From: Petrosia ficiformis
Taxonomy: Eukaryota; Porifera; Demospongiae; Haplosclerida; Petrosiidae
Direction of reading: 5' to 3'
DNA: 64,000 nucleotides
Assembly: GCA_947044365.1 (NCBI GenBank)
Contig: OX345636.1
Coordinates: 59,027,537 to 59,091,536 of the forward strand
Part shown: positions 36,354 through 48,294 of the stretch, in pieces
How the letters are laid out: each line of letters begins with the position of its first letter
Position numbering within the stretch: the first letter of the stretch is position 1
Translations under genes and position numbers: made by a program
Notes under the pieces: generated by a model
Databases searched by the model: none
The model's input: only the letters and a program-made list of their open reading frames with translations
Told to the model about the DNA's origin: nothing

Positions 36354-37820
36354 GTTAGTTCTAATAATACACTATACTATAATATTCATTATGTTATTGT
36401 ACTAATTCCGGTGGTAATACATATTTTCATTAGTAATTGAATTTTGTGATTATAAAGAAGGGCTAATCTACTATACAGATCTGTGTTATAATATATAAAT
36501 ACCTTGTATGATATAACAGTGTCACAAGTATGATATTTACATAGAATATGATTTACATTAGTCTCCAGTAATATAATGTAAATGGATTAATTGTAAGTAC
36601 TCTCTGTCTTTTACCATTTTGATGACATAATTATTATTATCCTTTCCAAATAATTATATTGGATAAACACATCATGAGATTCATGAATATATACACATAA
36701 AAACCAGTTATAAATGCCTTGTTTTGGTGTATATGTGGGTAACATGTACAGTAGTCCTCAATAAAATGTTTACATAGCATTGTTGTAGTACACAAGTAGT
36801 ACTCTACACTCCATAAAACACTGAAAGAGCATATTATTATGCATACTACACTTAATAAAATAATAAACAGCACTGACATTTGAGCTCCACCTTCTACTAA
36901 TAACTAACTAACCTTTCTTTACCTCTACATATATAACTCTCCCATTTTATATAACTAGAGTTTCTAACTTACATGTACTTTGCTGGAAAGAAGAGTTGTT
37001 AAGAAAGCTATAGATGTTAAATATGTGATTCACTATCAGCAAGAAGATAGCAGGAAGATAGCAAGAAGATAGCAAGGCGAATGCTTACAAGTTTAGTATA
37101 CCAAAGGGCAACACCCACACCTTTACTTACCTGTATAACTTACTCATTTTACAGTTTATATAGACTACTAACTTACTTACAGGGGAGCTTCTAACAAAGT
37201 TGTAGATACCAAATACATGCTTCATTAGTCAGAGGAAAGCAGCAAAGGGAGTGTTTGAAAGTGCAGTGGTCAGTACCAACAGCCACGAGGCTATAATAGT
37301 GCACTATGTGTTGTACATGTACGTACATGTATGTACAGTGTACATATTAAAATTAAAATGTTACCATAGTTAGTAGCTAACATGGTGCAACATACTTAGT
37401 ACATACATGTACATGTACGTACTGTGTGAACTTTTTATTGAGGGCTACTGTATACAAGAATGTGTACACATGTATGTGTCTAGTAATTACATGTAGTCTG
37501 ATGGCATTGCCTCTTCACTGGTAGGAGGAAGGGTCTGGGACATATATGTACATACACATGTATATAATACATGTACTATAATACATGTACCAGATTACTC
37601 CACTTCAAACCACAAGCTCCACATCACATGTAACAAATACAATGTTCAATGTGAATAATATTCTTTGTATTATACATTATAACTGGTATAACAATTGAGA
37701 GGGTATAAAACCCAGAATGGAATGAAACTGAATGTGGAATGGAATGGAACGGAACTGGAAGTTGATAACTATTATTATATGGTTGGTAATTGAATTTATT
37801 AAGTAATTTTAATATTATAT

Positions 37821-37843
37821 GTGACATCAGTGCTCTAAGGGTT
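37821..37843. mobile_element. piggyBac-like terminus between direct repeats
   Basis: GTGACATCAGTGCTCTAAGGG is the right end of the 58884-59482 family, followed by TTAA. The flank TTAAGTAATTTTAATATTAT occurs on both sides of it, whereas paralogs (for example 42137-42160) have it once. This looks like a repair footprint of an excised copy. Confidence 0.5.
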
Positions 37844-38856
37844 AAGTAATTTTAATATTATATCATGCACAAAAAAAACCAAACAAAGTCTGTACCTTTA
37901 TTAGTGGAATATTTGTCTACCAATAATGATCAATCTCAATATTGACATACAACCATACAAAAGTAGTTACATCATATATAGTAATTTATTAAGTAACTTA
38001 ACAAGTGCATAGGTAACAAAGTATCTACATAAGTGATATATAGCAACTCATTATAAATAAATAAGTAACTTCATATGAATAGTCTCATCACTAGAATCTT
38101 TACATTTGGTAGATGAATCTTCCAAGATACACACTTAGATATTTTGAATGGTGGTGGTGATGAAGATGATGACAGAGAGTCATACTCATCGCTACAAATT
38201 AAAATGAGTTCAGAAGTCATTCCTCTCTTGCTTCCACATTTGTCTTTTTGCACATACTAATAATATTAAGATTAAATAATTTTATTTAATGTAGTTATTA
38301 ATTTCCGGTTCCGTTCTGTTCCAAGTTTTCTACCTACCCATCAAAATTATATTATACATGTAACCAAATTTTATTAAACACTTACCTTTAGTCAGTCACT
38401 ATTCAGCCATTTTGTACAGGAAGCCAACAAAATGTGGAATTAATGATATCTCATCCTGGATACCAAATTCGATTGACTTCCTGTACAAAATAGCGGACCT
38501 AACCATTTGATCAAAATTATTTTGTGGTAGAGTACAACTTGTTCATTTTTGTAATTCAGTCACTATTGCCCAGCCCTAATTAATACACACTTACAAAGCA
38601 AGTAACCCCACCTCAATCAACCTTCCAGCTTGTAAAAGTCTGATATACATGTACATGTATACACTTGTCCTCAGACCACTTCCTCATATGTAAAGTGAGT
38701 GGTAACACCAGACTATCTAGTAATTATACAATGACACCTTAGCTCACTATGTAGTTGATAATAATCTTTTCACTGAGTACATACATGTACATTACTCAAT
38801 GAATGAGTCTTCCAAGTAGATTCTTAATCTCTCATACATGTACATGTACATACATG

Positions 38857-39278
38857 TAGTGTTGGGCGATTATGAGAATTGATGATATGATAATCATACA
38901 GTATATATTCACGATTATCACGGTTATAATCAAAGAGATTTGTAGTATTCCCACCTTTGGCTTGGACTGATTTTTTACACTTGTAACAAACGGGCCTCTT
39001 GTTCTGACTCAATCATAATACAATCTTCTGTTGCCTGTAGTCCCAAGTAAGTCCAAACACAACTTTTTGTGTTTTTTTTTCTTTACAACATTCATTCCCT
39101 GAGCTTGATGTAAAGCCATCTTTTTACTTAAGACACTTTTGTGGTCTAACACAATAATCGAGCATGCGTGATAATCGTGCAAATCAATAATCACCTCAAA
39201 CAAAAATGTAACGGTTTGATTATTGTTTATTATAAACACCGTGATTTAATCGTCAAACCGGTTAATCGCCCAACACTA
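38857..39278. mobile_element. hAT element, 422 bp, with decayed BED zinc finger
   Basis: The ends are TAGTGTTGGGCGATTATGA and the inverse TAATCGCCCAACACTA. Flanking 8-mers CATACATG and CACACATG differ by one base. The paralog at 46027-46045 lacks the element. The minus strand keeps part of the transposase N-terminus. Confidence 0.8.
38926..39058 (-). pseudogene. hAT transposase BED-type zinc-finger relic
   Basis: The minus-strand translation gives V-W-T-Y-L-G-L, then after a frame change R-P-V-C-Y-K-C-K-K-S-V-Q-A-K-G-G-N-T-T-N-L-F. The C-x2-C pair with G-N-T-T-N-L-F is the signature of BED fingers in hAT transposases. The histidine part is replaced by D-Y-N-R-D, and the rest of the transposase is missing. 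Confidence 0.65.
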
Positions 39279-39459
39279 CACACATGTATACATGTAATTA
39301 TAAATTATTGTTAATGTACATTGAGCTAACCTGTAGTATTGAGCAATTATTGAATAGTCTAATAAATGAACATCTTTAGAGAGTTCAATTTATCATGTAC
39401 TGTATGATACAAAGATCATGATGATTAACTGAATAAAGAGTGTGTAACATATAAAAACA

Positions 39460-39899
39460 AGTGTATATAGAGAAAAAAACATCCCTATATTTGCTTTGTG
39501 ATGACTATGTATTAAGCATTGCTGATGGCACTAGTGTCTCTACCTTTCTGTGTACTCCTGAAGACGTAAGTGTAAGCCTAATTGCAGTCTAAATACACAG
39601 ATGTCTGATGAACTGACTGAGGTACTCCTTCAAGGTTCTAAATGATGACTTCCTCGTGTCTGAAACTCAACAACTTATCATACTTACTTGTTAAAGATTC
39701 TTGCATAATATCTATACTGTTTCTCTGCTATATACAACAGTTATTAGCACTTTTACATCCTTTTTGAATCTTCCTGGCTGGTCTGTAGCTCAAACGCGCG
39801 TTCTTTTACGCGCCACGCCCATTAATTGACCCAGCCCCCGGGAATGACGCAACTTCCTTAACTACATATACAACGCATAGTCGCGCAAGTGACACAAGA

Positions 39900-39960
<61 letters not shown>

Positions 39961-40010
39961 TAAACCCCGTGGAAAGCAATTATAGGGATGGCCCTACGGG
40001 CCATAAAAAA
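39460..40010. repeat. insertion with AT tract and GGGATGGCCCTACGGGCCAT repeat
   Basis: The paralog at 46195-46210 goes directly from AAAAACAAAAG to AAGGGCTAAGC; here about 550 nt lie between. The segment ends with the ATGGCCC-type repeat in inverted orientation and includes an AT run at 39906-39957. Confidence 0.55.
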
Positions 40011-40625
40011 GGAGGGCTAAGCAATACTGGAAATTATTTGTTGTACTTGTATTTTATAACTACACATAGTAGCCACATTCATTAGTGATAATAATTATCT
40101 TAACTAATAAGTTCTAGTGTTGCTTAGACTTTCTCATCTAGTCTGTTCTCTTGTATTTCAATCTTCATTCACTGGATCATCATTCTGTTTATATTAAGTT
40201 TCTGATGATCTACCTTATTATAATATTTAGTATATGATCAATGATATAACAAAACATTCACATATTATCCATTGACTACATTACTGATATGAATGTACAC
40301 TTGAATTGAGCTAATTATAAACCTGATATTATTTAAATATCATTAAAAGCTAGGACATTGTTTGTATAAATTATAATTATATTATGTATAATAATTATCT
40401 CTTGGTAGAGATATAATAAGCCTATAAAATGTTTTCAAAATCTCGCTCATGTAGTGTCATGGGAATTCATCAATTAATTGATATTATTCTGGACTATTAC
40501 ATTCTTGTTTGAAACAAATTGTATCACAGTTTCCCCAGATGCTTCCTCATTTTATCAATATAATTATCAGCCATGCAAGACTATTATATACTATATACAT
40601 TTAGTATGTATACAAGTACATCAGT

Positions 40626-40840
40626 ATTTTAGATAAGCTTATATGGCGCACCATTGGCCCAAAGAGCTTCTTATTTGGCGCTGCACAGTTCTCTATTTGG
40701 GCCAGTGGTGCAGTTAATTACGATTATATTGTCAGTAACAGCATTAACTCTTTGTTACTTGGCTCAAGATGTATTCTCAATGGCACACACACTAACCATT
40801 GTTGAGCCAATTTGGCCCATGCTTCAAAACTTATCAAAAA
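40626..40840. mobile_element. MITE with TTTTTGATAAG ends, copy in the 40.4-kb block
   Basis: Nearly identical to 8384-8597 with one change in the left end (TTTTAGATAAG). Confidence 0.6.
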
Positions 40841-43109
40841 CTCTGAAGTACATGTGTATGTATTAATTTACAGCCTATAAAGGAATTAGTCTCAATGTAA
40901 GTACTCTCTGTCTTTTACCATTTTGGTGACATAATCCTTTCCAAATATATTGGATAAACACATCATGAGATTCATGAAGAAAAATGACCTTCTTAGTTTC
41001 CATGCGTGACTTAAAACTTTTAACAGAAGTTTATATTTCATTCCACCATATAAACATTATGTGTAGGTAGTATTTTAATACAGACATGTTTATATACACA
41101 TAAAAACCAGTTATAAATGTCTCGTTTTGGTGTATATGTGGGTAACATGTACAGTAGCCCTCAATAATAAGTTCCCGTAGCATTGTTGTAGTACACAAGT
41201 AGTACTCTACACTCCATAAAACACTGAAAGAGCATATTATTATGCATACTACACTTAATAAAATAATGAACAGCAGTGACATTTGAGCTCCACCTTCTAC
41301 TACTAACTAACTCTTTACCTCTACATATATAACTCTCCCATTTTATATAACTAGAGTCTGTAACTTACATGTACTTTGGTGGAAAGAAGTGTTGTTAAGA
41401 AAGCTACACATGTATAGATGTTAAATATATATATGATGCACTATCAGCAGGAAGATAGCAAGGCAAGTGCTTAAAAGTTTAGTAGTCTAAAGGGCAACAC
41501 CCACACCTTTACTTACCTGTGTAACTTCACATATTACACAACACAGACTTCTAACTTCCTTAATTAGACAGGGGAGCTTCTAACAAAGTCATAGATACCA
41601 AGTACATGTATATGTACATGTACATGCTTCGTTAGTCAGAGGAAAGCAACAAAGTGAGTGTTTGAAAGAGCAGTGGTCAGTGCCAACAGTCATGAGGCTA
41701 ATGTGCTATGTGTTTTACATATAATTATGTACATATTATAATTAAAATATTGCCGTAATTAATATGGTGGAACATACTTAGTGCATACGTACTACAATAA
41801 CACTGTGTGAACTATTTATTGAGGGCTACTTTAATACAAGAATGTGTACACATGTACGTGTCTAGTAATTACATGTAGTCTGATGGCATTGCCTCTTCAC
41901 TGGTAGGAGGAAGGGTCTGGGACATACATGTACATGTACATGTATATTACCAGATTACTCAACCTCAAACCACACTCTTATAAGCTCCACCTCACATGTA
42001 ACAAATACAATGTTCAATGTACTGTAAATTGGGAGGGTATAAGATCCGGAATAGAATGAAACTGAATGTGGAATGGAACGAACCGAACCGAACTGGGAGT
42101 TGATAACTATTATTATATGTTTGGTAATTGAATTTAATATGTAATTTTAATATTATATCGTGTGCAAAAAAAACAACAAAGTTTGTACCTTTATTAGTGG
42201 AATATTTATCTACCAAATGTGAAGATTCTAGACTGAACAAGTGTACATGTATAAAGATGAGAGGTGAACAGCTCATTATTCTTTGTAACAATAATCAATA
42301 TTGACATACAATGAAACAAAAGTAGTGACATCATATATAGTAACTTATTAAGTAACTTAACAAATACATGTACAGTACATAGGTAACAAAGTATCTATCT
42401 AAGTGACATATAGCAACTCATTAAGTATCACTTACAATGTACATTGTGTAAATAAATAAGTAATTATAACGTCATACGAGTAGTCTTGTCACTGGAATCT
42501 TCACATTTGATAGGTGAATCTTCCATCAATAAAGGTACACACTTAGATGTTTTGAATGGTGGTAGTAGAGGTTGTAGTGATGAAGATGATGACAGAGAGT
42601 GATATTCATCGCTATAAATTAAAACGAGTTCAGACGTCATTCCTCTCTTTCTTCCTTGTTTGTCTTGTTGCACTTTTATACTTGTAACCAAATTTTATGT
42701 ACCTTTAATAACTTACTATTCAGCCATTTTGTACAGGAAGCCAACAAATTTTGAATTAATGATACATGTATCTCATCCTGGATATCAAATTTGATTGACT
42801 TCCTGTACAAAATGGTGGAGTGGTTACCAATTGTACCTAATCATTTGATCAAAATTATTTTGTAATAGAGTACAGCTTGTCCATTTTTGTAATTTCAGTA
42901 GTTTATTAACCAATGATCTAAAGTTATTAATACTAGGGCCGGGCGATAGTGATGGCAGTCTGACTATTAATTGTTATCGTCAGCACTATTATTGTGATAG
43001 TGATAGTTAAAATTCTCTATCACTATAGTAAACATGTGGGATTGTGCATGCACATGTGCACACTAATCACCACACCCACATTGCAACTTGTGGGAGAAGT
43101 GTAAATAAA

Positions 43110-43285
43110 ATGGCAACTGATTCTACAAGTGACGTAGTTCTAGATTGTGAACCAGAAGTTCTTCCATTGGAAAGTTCTAAGCATGATGTTTAGCAGTATT
43201 TCTGTTTACCTGTAATAGAAGGACATTTGCAGAACCAGATAGTGAATATCAAAAGAAAGTCAAATATTCTGAAAATACTTCCAAT
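43110..43285 (+). pseudogene. hAT transposase N-terminal (BED finger) relic, copy 1
   Basis: Starts M-A-T-D-S-T-S-D-V and reads to S-S-K-H-D-V before a stop. Further on, other frames keep Y-Q-K-K-V-K-Y-S-E-N-T-S-N, the second half of a BED finger. Interrupted by the piggyBac-like insertion at about 43320. Related to copies at 43692 and 45360. Confidence 0.5.
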
Positions 43286-43320
43286 ACATGTATATATATG
43301 TACAGGTACATATTTACATA

Positions 43321-43525
43321 CCAGGACACCCCCCTTTAAAATTACCCCCGTAGTCGTTATTTAGGCTAAAGGGCGGCCGAAAAACCATCAACTTTTTCAG
43401 CCATATTCATGTGCTTGTTCCTGACGCCAATTACAAGCATTTGGAGAGCTTCATAATGCTAGGAACACCCCCCAAACCATGTAGAGGTGAAATGTCACAT
43501 GTATGTGACATCAGTCTTCTAAGGG
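43321..43525. mobile_element. piggyBac-like fragment, reverse orientation
   Basis: Inverse of the left part of the 58884-59482 family: ends ATGTCACATGTATGTGACAT ... CTTCTAAGGG followed by TTAA (43526-43529). The other end is lost. Confidence 0.6.
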
Positions 43526-44913
43526 TTAATACTAGTGCCGGGCTATAGTGACGATAGTCTGACTATAGTTATCATCAGCATTATTATTGTGATAGTAATA
43601 GTCAAAATTCTCTATCATGATAGTAAACATGTGGGATTGTGCATGCACATGTGCACACTAATCACCATACCCACATTGCCACATGTAGGAGATGGCAACT
43701 GATTCTACAAGTGACGTAGCTCTAGATTGTGAACTAGAAGTTCTTCCATTGGAAGGTTCTAAGCATAAATAAATTAAATTGTTCCATCGGGGTGTAGAAT
43801 TAGGGCACAAACGGGTTAAATCCAATAAAGTCAAACTCTAAACAAATGCAATGTTCAATGGAGATATTATGCTTTGTATTTTACATTATAACTGGTATAA
43901 CAAATAGGAGGGTATAAAACCTGGGATGGAATGAAACTAAATGTGGAATAGAACAGAACTGGAAGTTGATAACTATTATTATATGGTGGCGATTGAATTT
44001 ATTAAGTATTATATCGTGCCCAAAAAAATAACAAAGTCTGCACCTTTATTAGTAGTTTATTTGTACCTACCAAATTTGAAGATTCTAGACTGAAGTGTAC
44101 ATGTATAAAGAAGAGCGGTGAACAGGGGTTATACAGGTAGTTACATCATATATAGTAACTTATTAAGTAACTTAACAAATATCTATTAAGTGACAAAGTA
44201 TCTACATAAGTGATATAGCAACTCATTATAAATAAATAAGTAACTTCATATGAATAGTCTCGTCACTAGAATCTTCACATTTGGTATATAGGTGAATCTT
44301 CCATTAATAAAGATACACACTTAAATATTTTAAATTGTGGTGGTAGAGGTTGTGATGATGAAGATGATAACAGAAAGTCATACTCATTGCTAAAATGAGT
44401 TGAGAACTCATTCCTCTCTTTCTTCCACATTTGTCTTTTTGCACATGCTAATAATATTATTATTAAATTAATTTAATGTAGCTATTAATTTCTGGTTCCC
44501 TTCCATTCCAAGTTTTATACCTTCCCACCAAAATTATATTATACATGTAATCAAATTTAATTAAACACTTACATTTAACACTAACTATTCATGTACAGGA
44601 AGCCAACAATATCTGGAATTAATGATAGCTCTTCCTCAATATCAAATTTGATTGACTTCCTGTACAAAATGGTGGAGTGGTTAGCAATTGTAGCTAATCA
44701 TTTGATCAAAATTATTTCAGTCACACAATAAGAGCTGTTATTAACCAATGATCTAAAGTTATTAATGCTAGTGCCGGGCTATAGTGACGATAGTCTGACT
44801 ATTGTTATCGTCAGCATTATTATCGTGATAGCAAAAATCTAAATTCTCTACTGCGATAATAAACATGTGGGATTGTGCTTGTGCATGCACGCACTAATCA
44901 CCACACCCACATT

Positions 44914-45315
44914 GGGGTAGCTAGAAAACGCGGACTGTGGATCATGGATTACGAATGAAATGAGCTATGAATTTTGTTAAAATCATGTGATAAGCACATA
45001 ATAAATGTCATTTAAATTAGCTTTATTGGATTATTACAATCAAGGTGATAGGAACGAGCACACAGCACAAACCCTCCATAAAGGTTGCTAAATCCCTCTA
45101 GCTATGTACTGAGTACAACGAGGCAGTATTCTCATCATTTTTAGGGTTCAATCACTATGTGGTGAATCCATGTTTTCTTGTTTTCCGTTTCCGTTTCTCC
45201 ATTTGTTTTTATAACCACCCAAGCAATATAACTGTCACATGATGCCTAGCAGTGTCACATGACATACATGTAAGTCTGTAATCTGTGATCTGCAGCCCGT
45301 GTTTTCTATCCACTG
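44914..45315. mobile_element. nested TIR element, 402 bp, target duplication CCCACATT
   Basis: CCCACATT occurs at 44906-44913 and 45316-45323, and sibling copies of the host repeat (near 43075 and 43672) have it once. Left GGGGTAGCTAGAAAACGCGG and the inverse of the right end (CAGTGGATAGAAAACACGGG) share a TAGAAAACRCGG core. The 8-bp duplication suggests hAT. Confidence 0.65.
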
Positions 45316-45359
45316 CCCACATTGCCACATGTGTAAACTCTAGGAGAAGTGTAAATAAA

Positions 45360-45580
45360 ATGGCATCTGATTCTACAAGTGACGTAGCTCTAGATTGTGA
45401 ACTAGAAGTTCTTCCATTGGAAGGTTCTAAGCATGATGTTTAGCAGTATTTATGTTTACCTGTAATAGAAGGAAATTTGCAGAACCAGATAATCCTACAT
45501 GTAGGTTGTGAATATAAAAAGAAAATCAAACATTCTGGAAATACTTCCAATATGAGATTCCATTTACTGCTATGTCAAAA
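45360..45580 (+). pseudogene. hAT transposase N-terminal (BED finger) relic, copy 3
   Basis: Starts M-A-S-D-S-T-S-D-V-A and reaches G-S-K-H-D-V before a stop. Later pieces N-P-T-C-R-L and K-H-S-G-N-T-S-N-M-R-F-H-L, in shifted frames, form a BED finger with the first cysteine and the histidine visible. Confidence 0.55.
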
Positions 45581-46758
45581 TTACAGACTCCTAGTAGCAA
45601 AATAGTAAACAGAAATCTACTGAATCAAAAAAGCTGTCCCTTGAATCCCATACTACTATACCAAGAAACTAACAAGGGAATTGTGTTTATTATATATGTT
45701 ATGATAGTATTCACTGTCATTTCAGTAATTATAACTATCATGATAGTAAAATAATTCACTATTGCCCAGCCCTAATTAATTAATACACACTTACAAAGCA
45801 AGTAGCCCCATCTTAATCAATCTTCCAGCTTGTAAAAGTTTGATATACATGTACATGTACATGTATACACTTGTCCTCACACCCCTTCCTCATATGTAAA
45901 ATAAGTGGTAACACCAGAAGTAATTATACAATGACACCTTAGCTCACTATATAGTTGATAATCTTTTCAGTGAGTACATACATTACTCAATGAATGAGCC
46001 TTCCATAGTAGATTCTTAATCTCTCATACATGTACATGTAATTATAAATTATTGTTAATCTAAATTGAGCTAACGTGTAGTATTGAGCAATTATTGAATA
46101 TTCTAATAAATGAATATCTTTAGAGAGTCCAATTTATCATGTACTGTATGATACAAAGATCATGATGATCAACTGAATAAAGAGTGTGTAACAGATAAAA
46201 ACAAAAGAAGGGCTAAGCAATACTGGAAATTATTTGTTGTACTTGTATTTTATAACTACACATAGTAGCCACATTCATTAGTGATAATAATTATCTTAAC
46301 TAATAAGTTCTAGTGTTGCTTAGACTTCTCTTATCTAGTGTGTTCTCTTGTATTTCAATCTTCATTCACTGGATCATCATTCTGTTTATATTAAGTTTCT
46401 GATGATCTACTTTATTGAATTGAGCTAATTATAAACCTGATACTATTTAAATATCATTAAAAGCTAGGACATTGTTTGTATAAATTTTAATTATATGTAA
46501 ATTATGTATAATAATTACATGTATCTCTTGGTAGAGATGTTTACATGTTAGTTTTCATAAACTCATCTTTAGGAATTTACTGTCACAAACTTATTATATT
46601 TAGGAATCTATTATTTAATTATATTCATAATATTTTATACATAAGTATGTACATGTAAATATGCTGTATAATTATAATATAGATAATAAGTGTGATTATA
46701 TTTTACAGATAATTATAATCACACTTATAATTGTTACATTACATGTCATTATTTACAG

Positions 46759-46833
46759 AAGGGAGAAACAGCTCTGGATTTAGCAAAAAGATTTCAAAAG
46801 GAGGAATGTGTGCAATTACTAGAACAGACTATG
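46759..46833 (+). CDS. C-terminal ankyrin cap exon (partial repeat)
   Basis: Acceptor TTTACAG ends at 46758 and the donor GTGTGT begins at 46834. The 75-nt exon is phase 0 at both ends and encodes 25 residues beginning K-G-E-T-A-L-D-L-A-K and ending C-V-Q-L-L-E-Q-T-M. This is the typical degenerate last ankyrin repeat (G-x-T-A-L-D-L-A-x, second helix with L-L-E), which closes the hydrophobic face of the stack. Because exons A-C and this cap are all phase 0, they splice into a continuous ankyrin domain. The cap is not followed by a copy of the duplicated cassette, so it marks the downstream limit of the amplified region. Confidence 0.82.
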
Positions 46834-47099
46834 GTGTGTAAAATTATGTAATTTTCATTACTTGTCATAACATGAATATATGTATAATGTGTAATTACAT
46901 CACTACACTATCAGAGTTTCATTTAGAGGGGGGGTGTGGTGGGAGGGGTCATTTGCCCCCCCCCCCTTGCTAGAGTTTTGCACATCTTTAATTTTTTTTT
47001 TCCAATATGCACACTATTATAGCCCTGTATGTCACCCCTCTAAAGTTATTTAAATTCACACTTCAACAAATTTTCTAAATGAAAACCTGACAATCAGAG

Positions 47100-47314
47100 T
47101 TTTTGATAAGTTTTGAAGCATGGGCCAAATTGGCTCAAAAATGTTTAGTGTGTGCGCATTCGAAAAACATCTTGAGCCAATTAATAAAGGCTTAATGCTG
47201 TTAGTGACAATATAATCATAATTAACTTCGCCACTGGCTTGAAGAGAGAACTGTGAAGTGCCCAAAAAAAGAAGCTCCATGGGCCAGTGGTGCACCATAT
47301 GTGCTTATCGAAAA
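47100..47314. mobile_element. MITE with TTTTTGATAAG ends, inverted independent copy
   Basis: The same element in the opposite orientation and outside the cassettes (ends TTTTTGATAAG and CTTATCGAAAA). It has diverged from the cassette copies, so it represents a separate insertion. Confidence 0.55.
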
Positions 47315-47336
47315 CACTGCTGTCTATACTATATAC

Positions 47337-48105
47337 CAGTATGGGTATACATTTTCGAGGTGTTTAATTTTCGCATTTTCAGCTTTTGTAGGGGTTTCAT
47401 TTTCGCAGTTGGGATAATTATTATTAACCTGTTTGCAATTATTCCTGTTTGTGGGCATGGTGCAAAAGAAATTTATTGACATAATAATTCTGATTCCAAA
47501 TATAGGATGAAATCATGGAATAAAAAAGAAACTGACATGCTCACAACATGAAGATGTTTATTTAGTTTAAAGCAGCCCAAAAATCGAAGCTACTTGCCTA
47601 ACAAAAGTGATAAAGAGACGCTAATTGTGGGTATTACCACTAGACTGCTTAATACTCGCCTTGCTGCTTTCCTGTAGCCAGCGAAGCATGTTTGTTGTAT
47701 ATACAGCTTTCTTAGATGGTCTTCTGTCTAATTAAGTGGGTTAAAAGTCACTGGTATTTAAAATGCAGAAGTTATGCAGGTGAGTATAGAGGTGGGCGTA
47801 GCCCTGGAACTATTAAATTTTCAAGCGCTCGCCTTACTCTCTTCCTGCTGATAATGAAGCATTAGGCAATCACCTGTGAAGGCACAATTTCTGACAAAGG
47901 AACATTGGGATCCAGAACATCATCAACAGGACGAAGGTATCTGAGCAAAGCCATGTTTGTACATGTTTCACACTCGCGTACACGTGTAAAAAAAGTGGGT
48001 GTGGCATCAAAAAATTAAAATTTCCAGAGAATTTAATTTTGTGGGAGCCAAAGCATAGCGAAAACAGCGAAATTTAGTCCCCCTCAAAAATTTATACCCA
48101 TACGG
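47337..48105. mobile_element. TIR DNA transposon remnant with GTATGGGTATA ends
   Basis: The left end reads CCAGTATGGGTATACATTTT and the right end is its near inverse (AAATTTATACCCATACGG), giving inverted repeats of about 25 nt with a few mismatches. Both ends are followed inward by TTTTCG/GAGG-type sequence. There is no transposase frame, so this is non-autonomous or internally decayed. A segment at 47630-47720 resembles, in inverted orientation, sequence inside the cassettes (for example 9395-9440). The superfamily is not assigned because I could not define a target duplication. Confidence 0.5.
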
Positions 48106-48294
48106 ACATTTCTGATTACCTACATAATATAGTTCTACCCCACCCCACAATCTATTGCTCTATGTGTACAATATTTATACATTCCTAATCATATAAACCT
48201 ACTCATATTTGTATAGTGATTATGTTTATTATTAGTACATTAAAAAGTCTGATTCTGTTACTAGTATTGAGATTTGGTAATTATTTCCTTTTAG

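Larger units (their letters stand above)
34460..37860. repeat. segmental duplication, cassette copy 3 (with ankyrin exon C)
   Basis: Collinear with 5560-7160 around the exon. Downstream of 36590 it joins directly to sequence like 8655-9060, skipping the 7200-8640 block. A partial extra copy of the same downstream block lies at 40430-42150 and a shorter one at 33290-33950. Confidence 0.8.
42934..45774. mobile_element. composite hAT remnant with repeated 5' ends
   Basis: Three left ends of one element occur in a row (TAGGGCCGGGCGATAGTGA at 42934; similar TAGTGCCGGGCTATAGTGA at about 43532 and 44770), with one right end CACTATTGCCCAGCCCTA ending at 45774. The left flank ATTAATAC recurs after the right end of a solo copy near 38577. 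Three partial BED-finger reading frames start at 43110, 43692 and 45360. Nested inside are a piggyBac-like fragment (43321-43525) and a TIR element (44914-45315). Confidence 0.6.
36354..46758 (+). other. 10.4-kb intron between ankyrin exon C and the ankyrin cap
   Basis: No exon was seen. The first part (36590-37860) continues the third cassette copy, and 40430-42720 is another partial copy. 37600-38800, 41920-42930 and 43850-45980 are related to each other, and 39290-40430 is related to 46030-46540. Insertions include a piggyBac terminus (37821-37843), a hAT MITE with a decayed BED finger (38857-39278), a GGGCCAT-type repeat with an AT tract (39460-40010), a composite hAT remnant (42934-45774), a piggyBac-like fragment (43321-43525) and a nested TIR element (44914-45315). 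Confidence 0.65.
46834..48294 (+). other. intron with MITE and TIR-element insertions
   Basis: The intron holds a G- and C-run-rich fragment (46920-47040), an inverted copy of the GATAAGC-ended MITE (47100-47314) and a larger element with CCRTATGGGTATA-type ends (about 47337-48105). No coding exon was identified; the open frames at 47056-47298 and 47258-47479 lie across the MITE. Confidence 0.6.
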
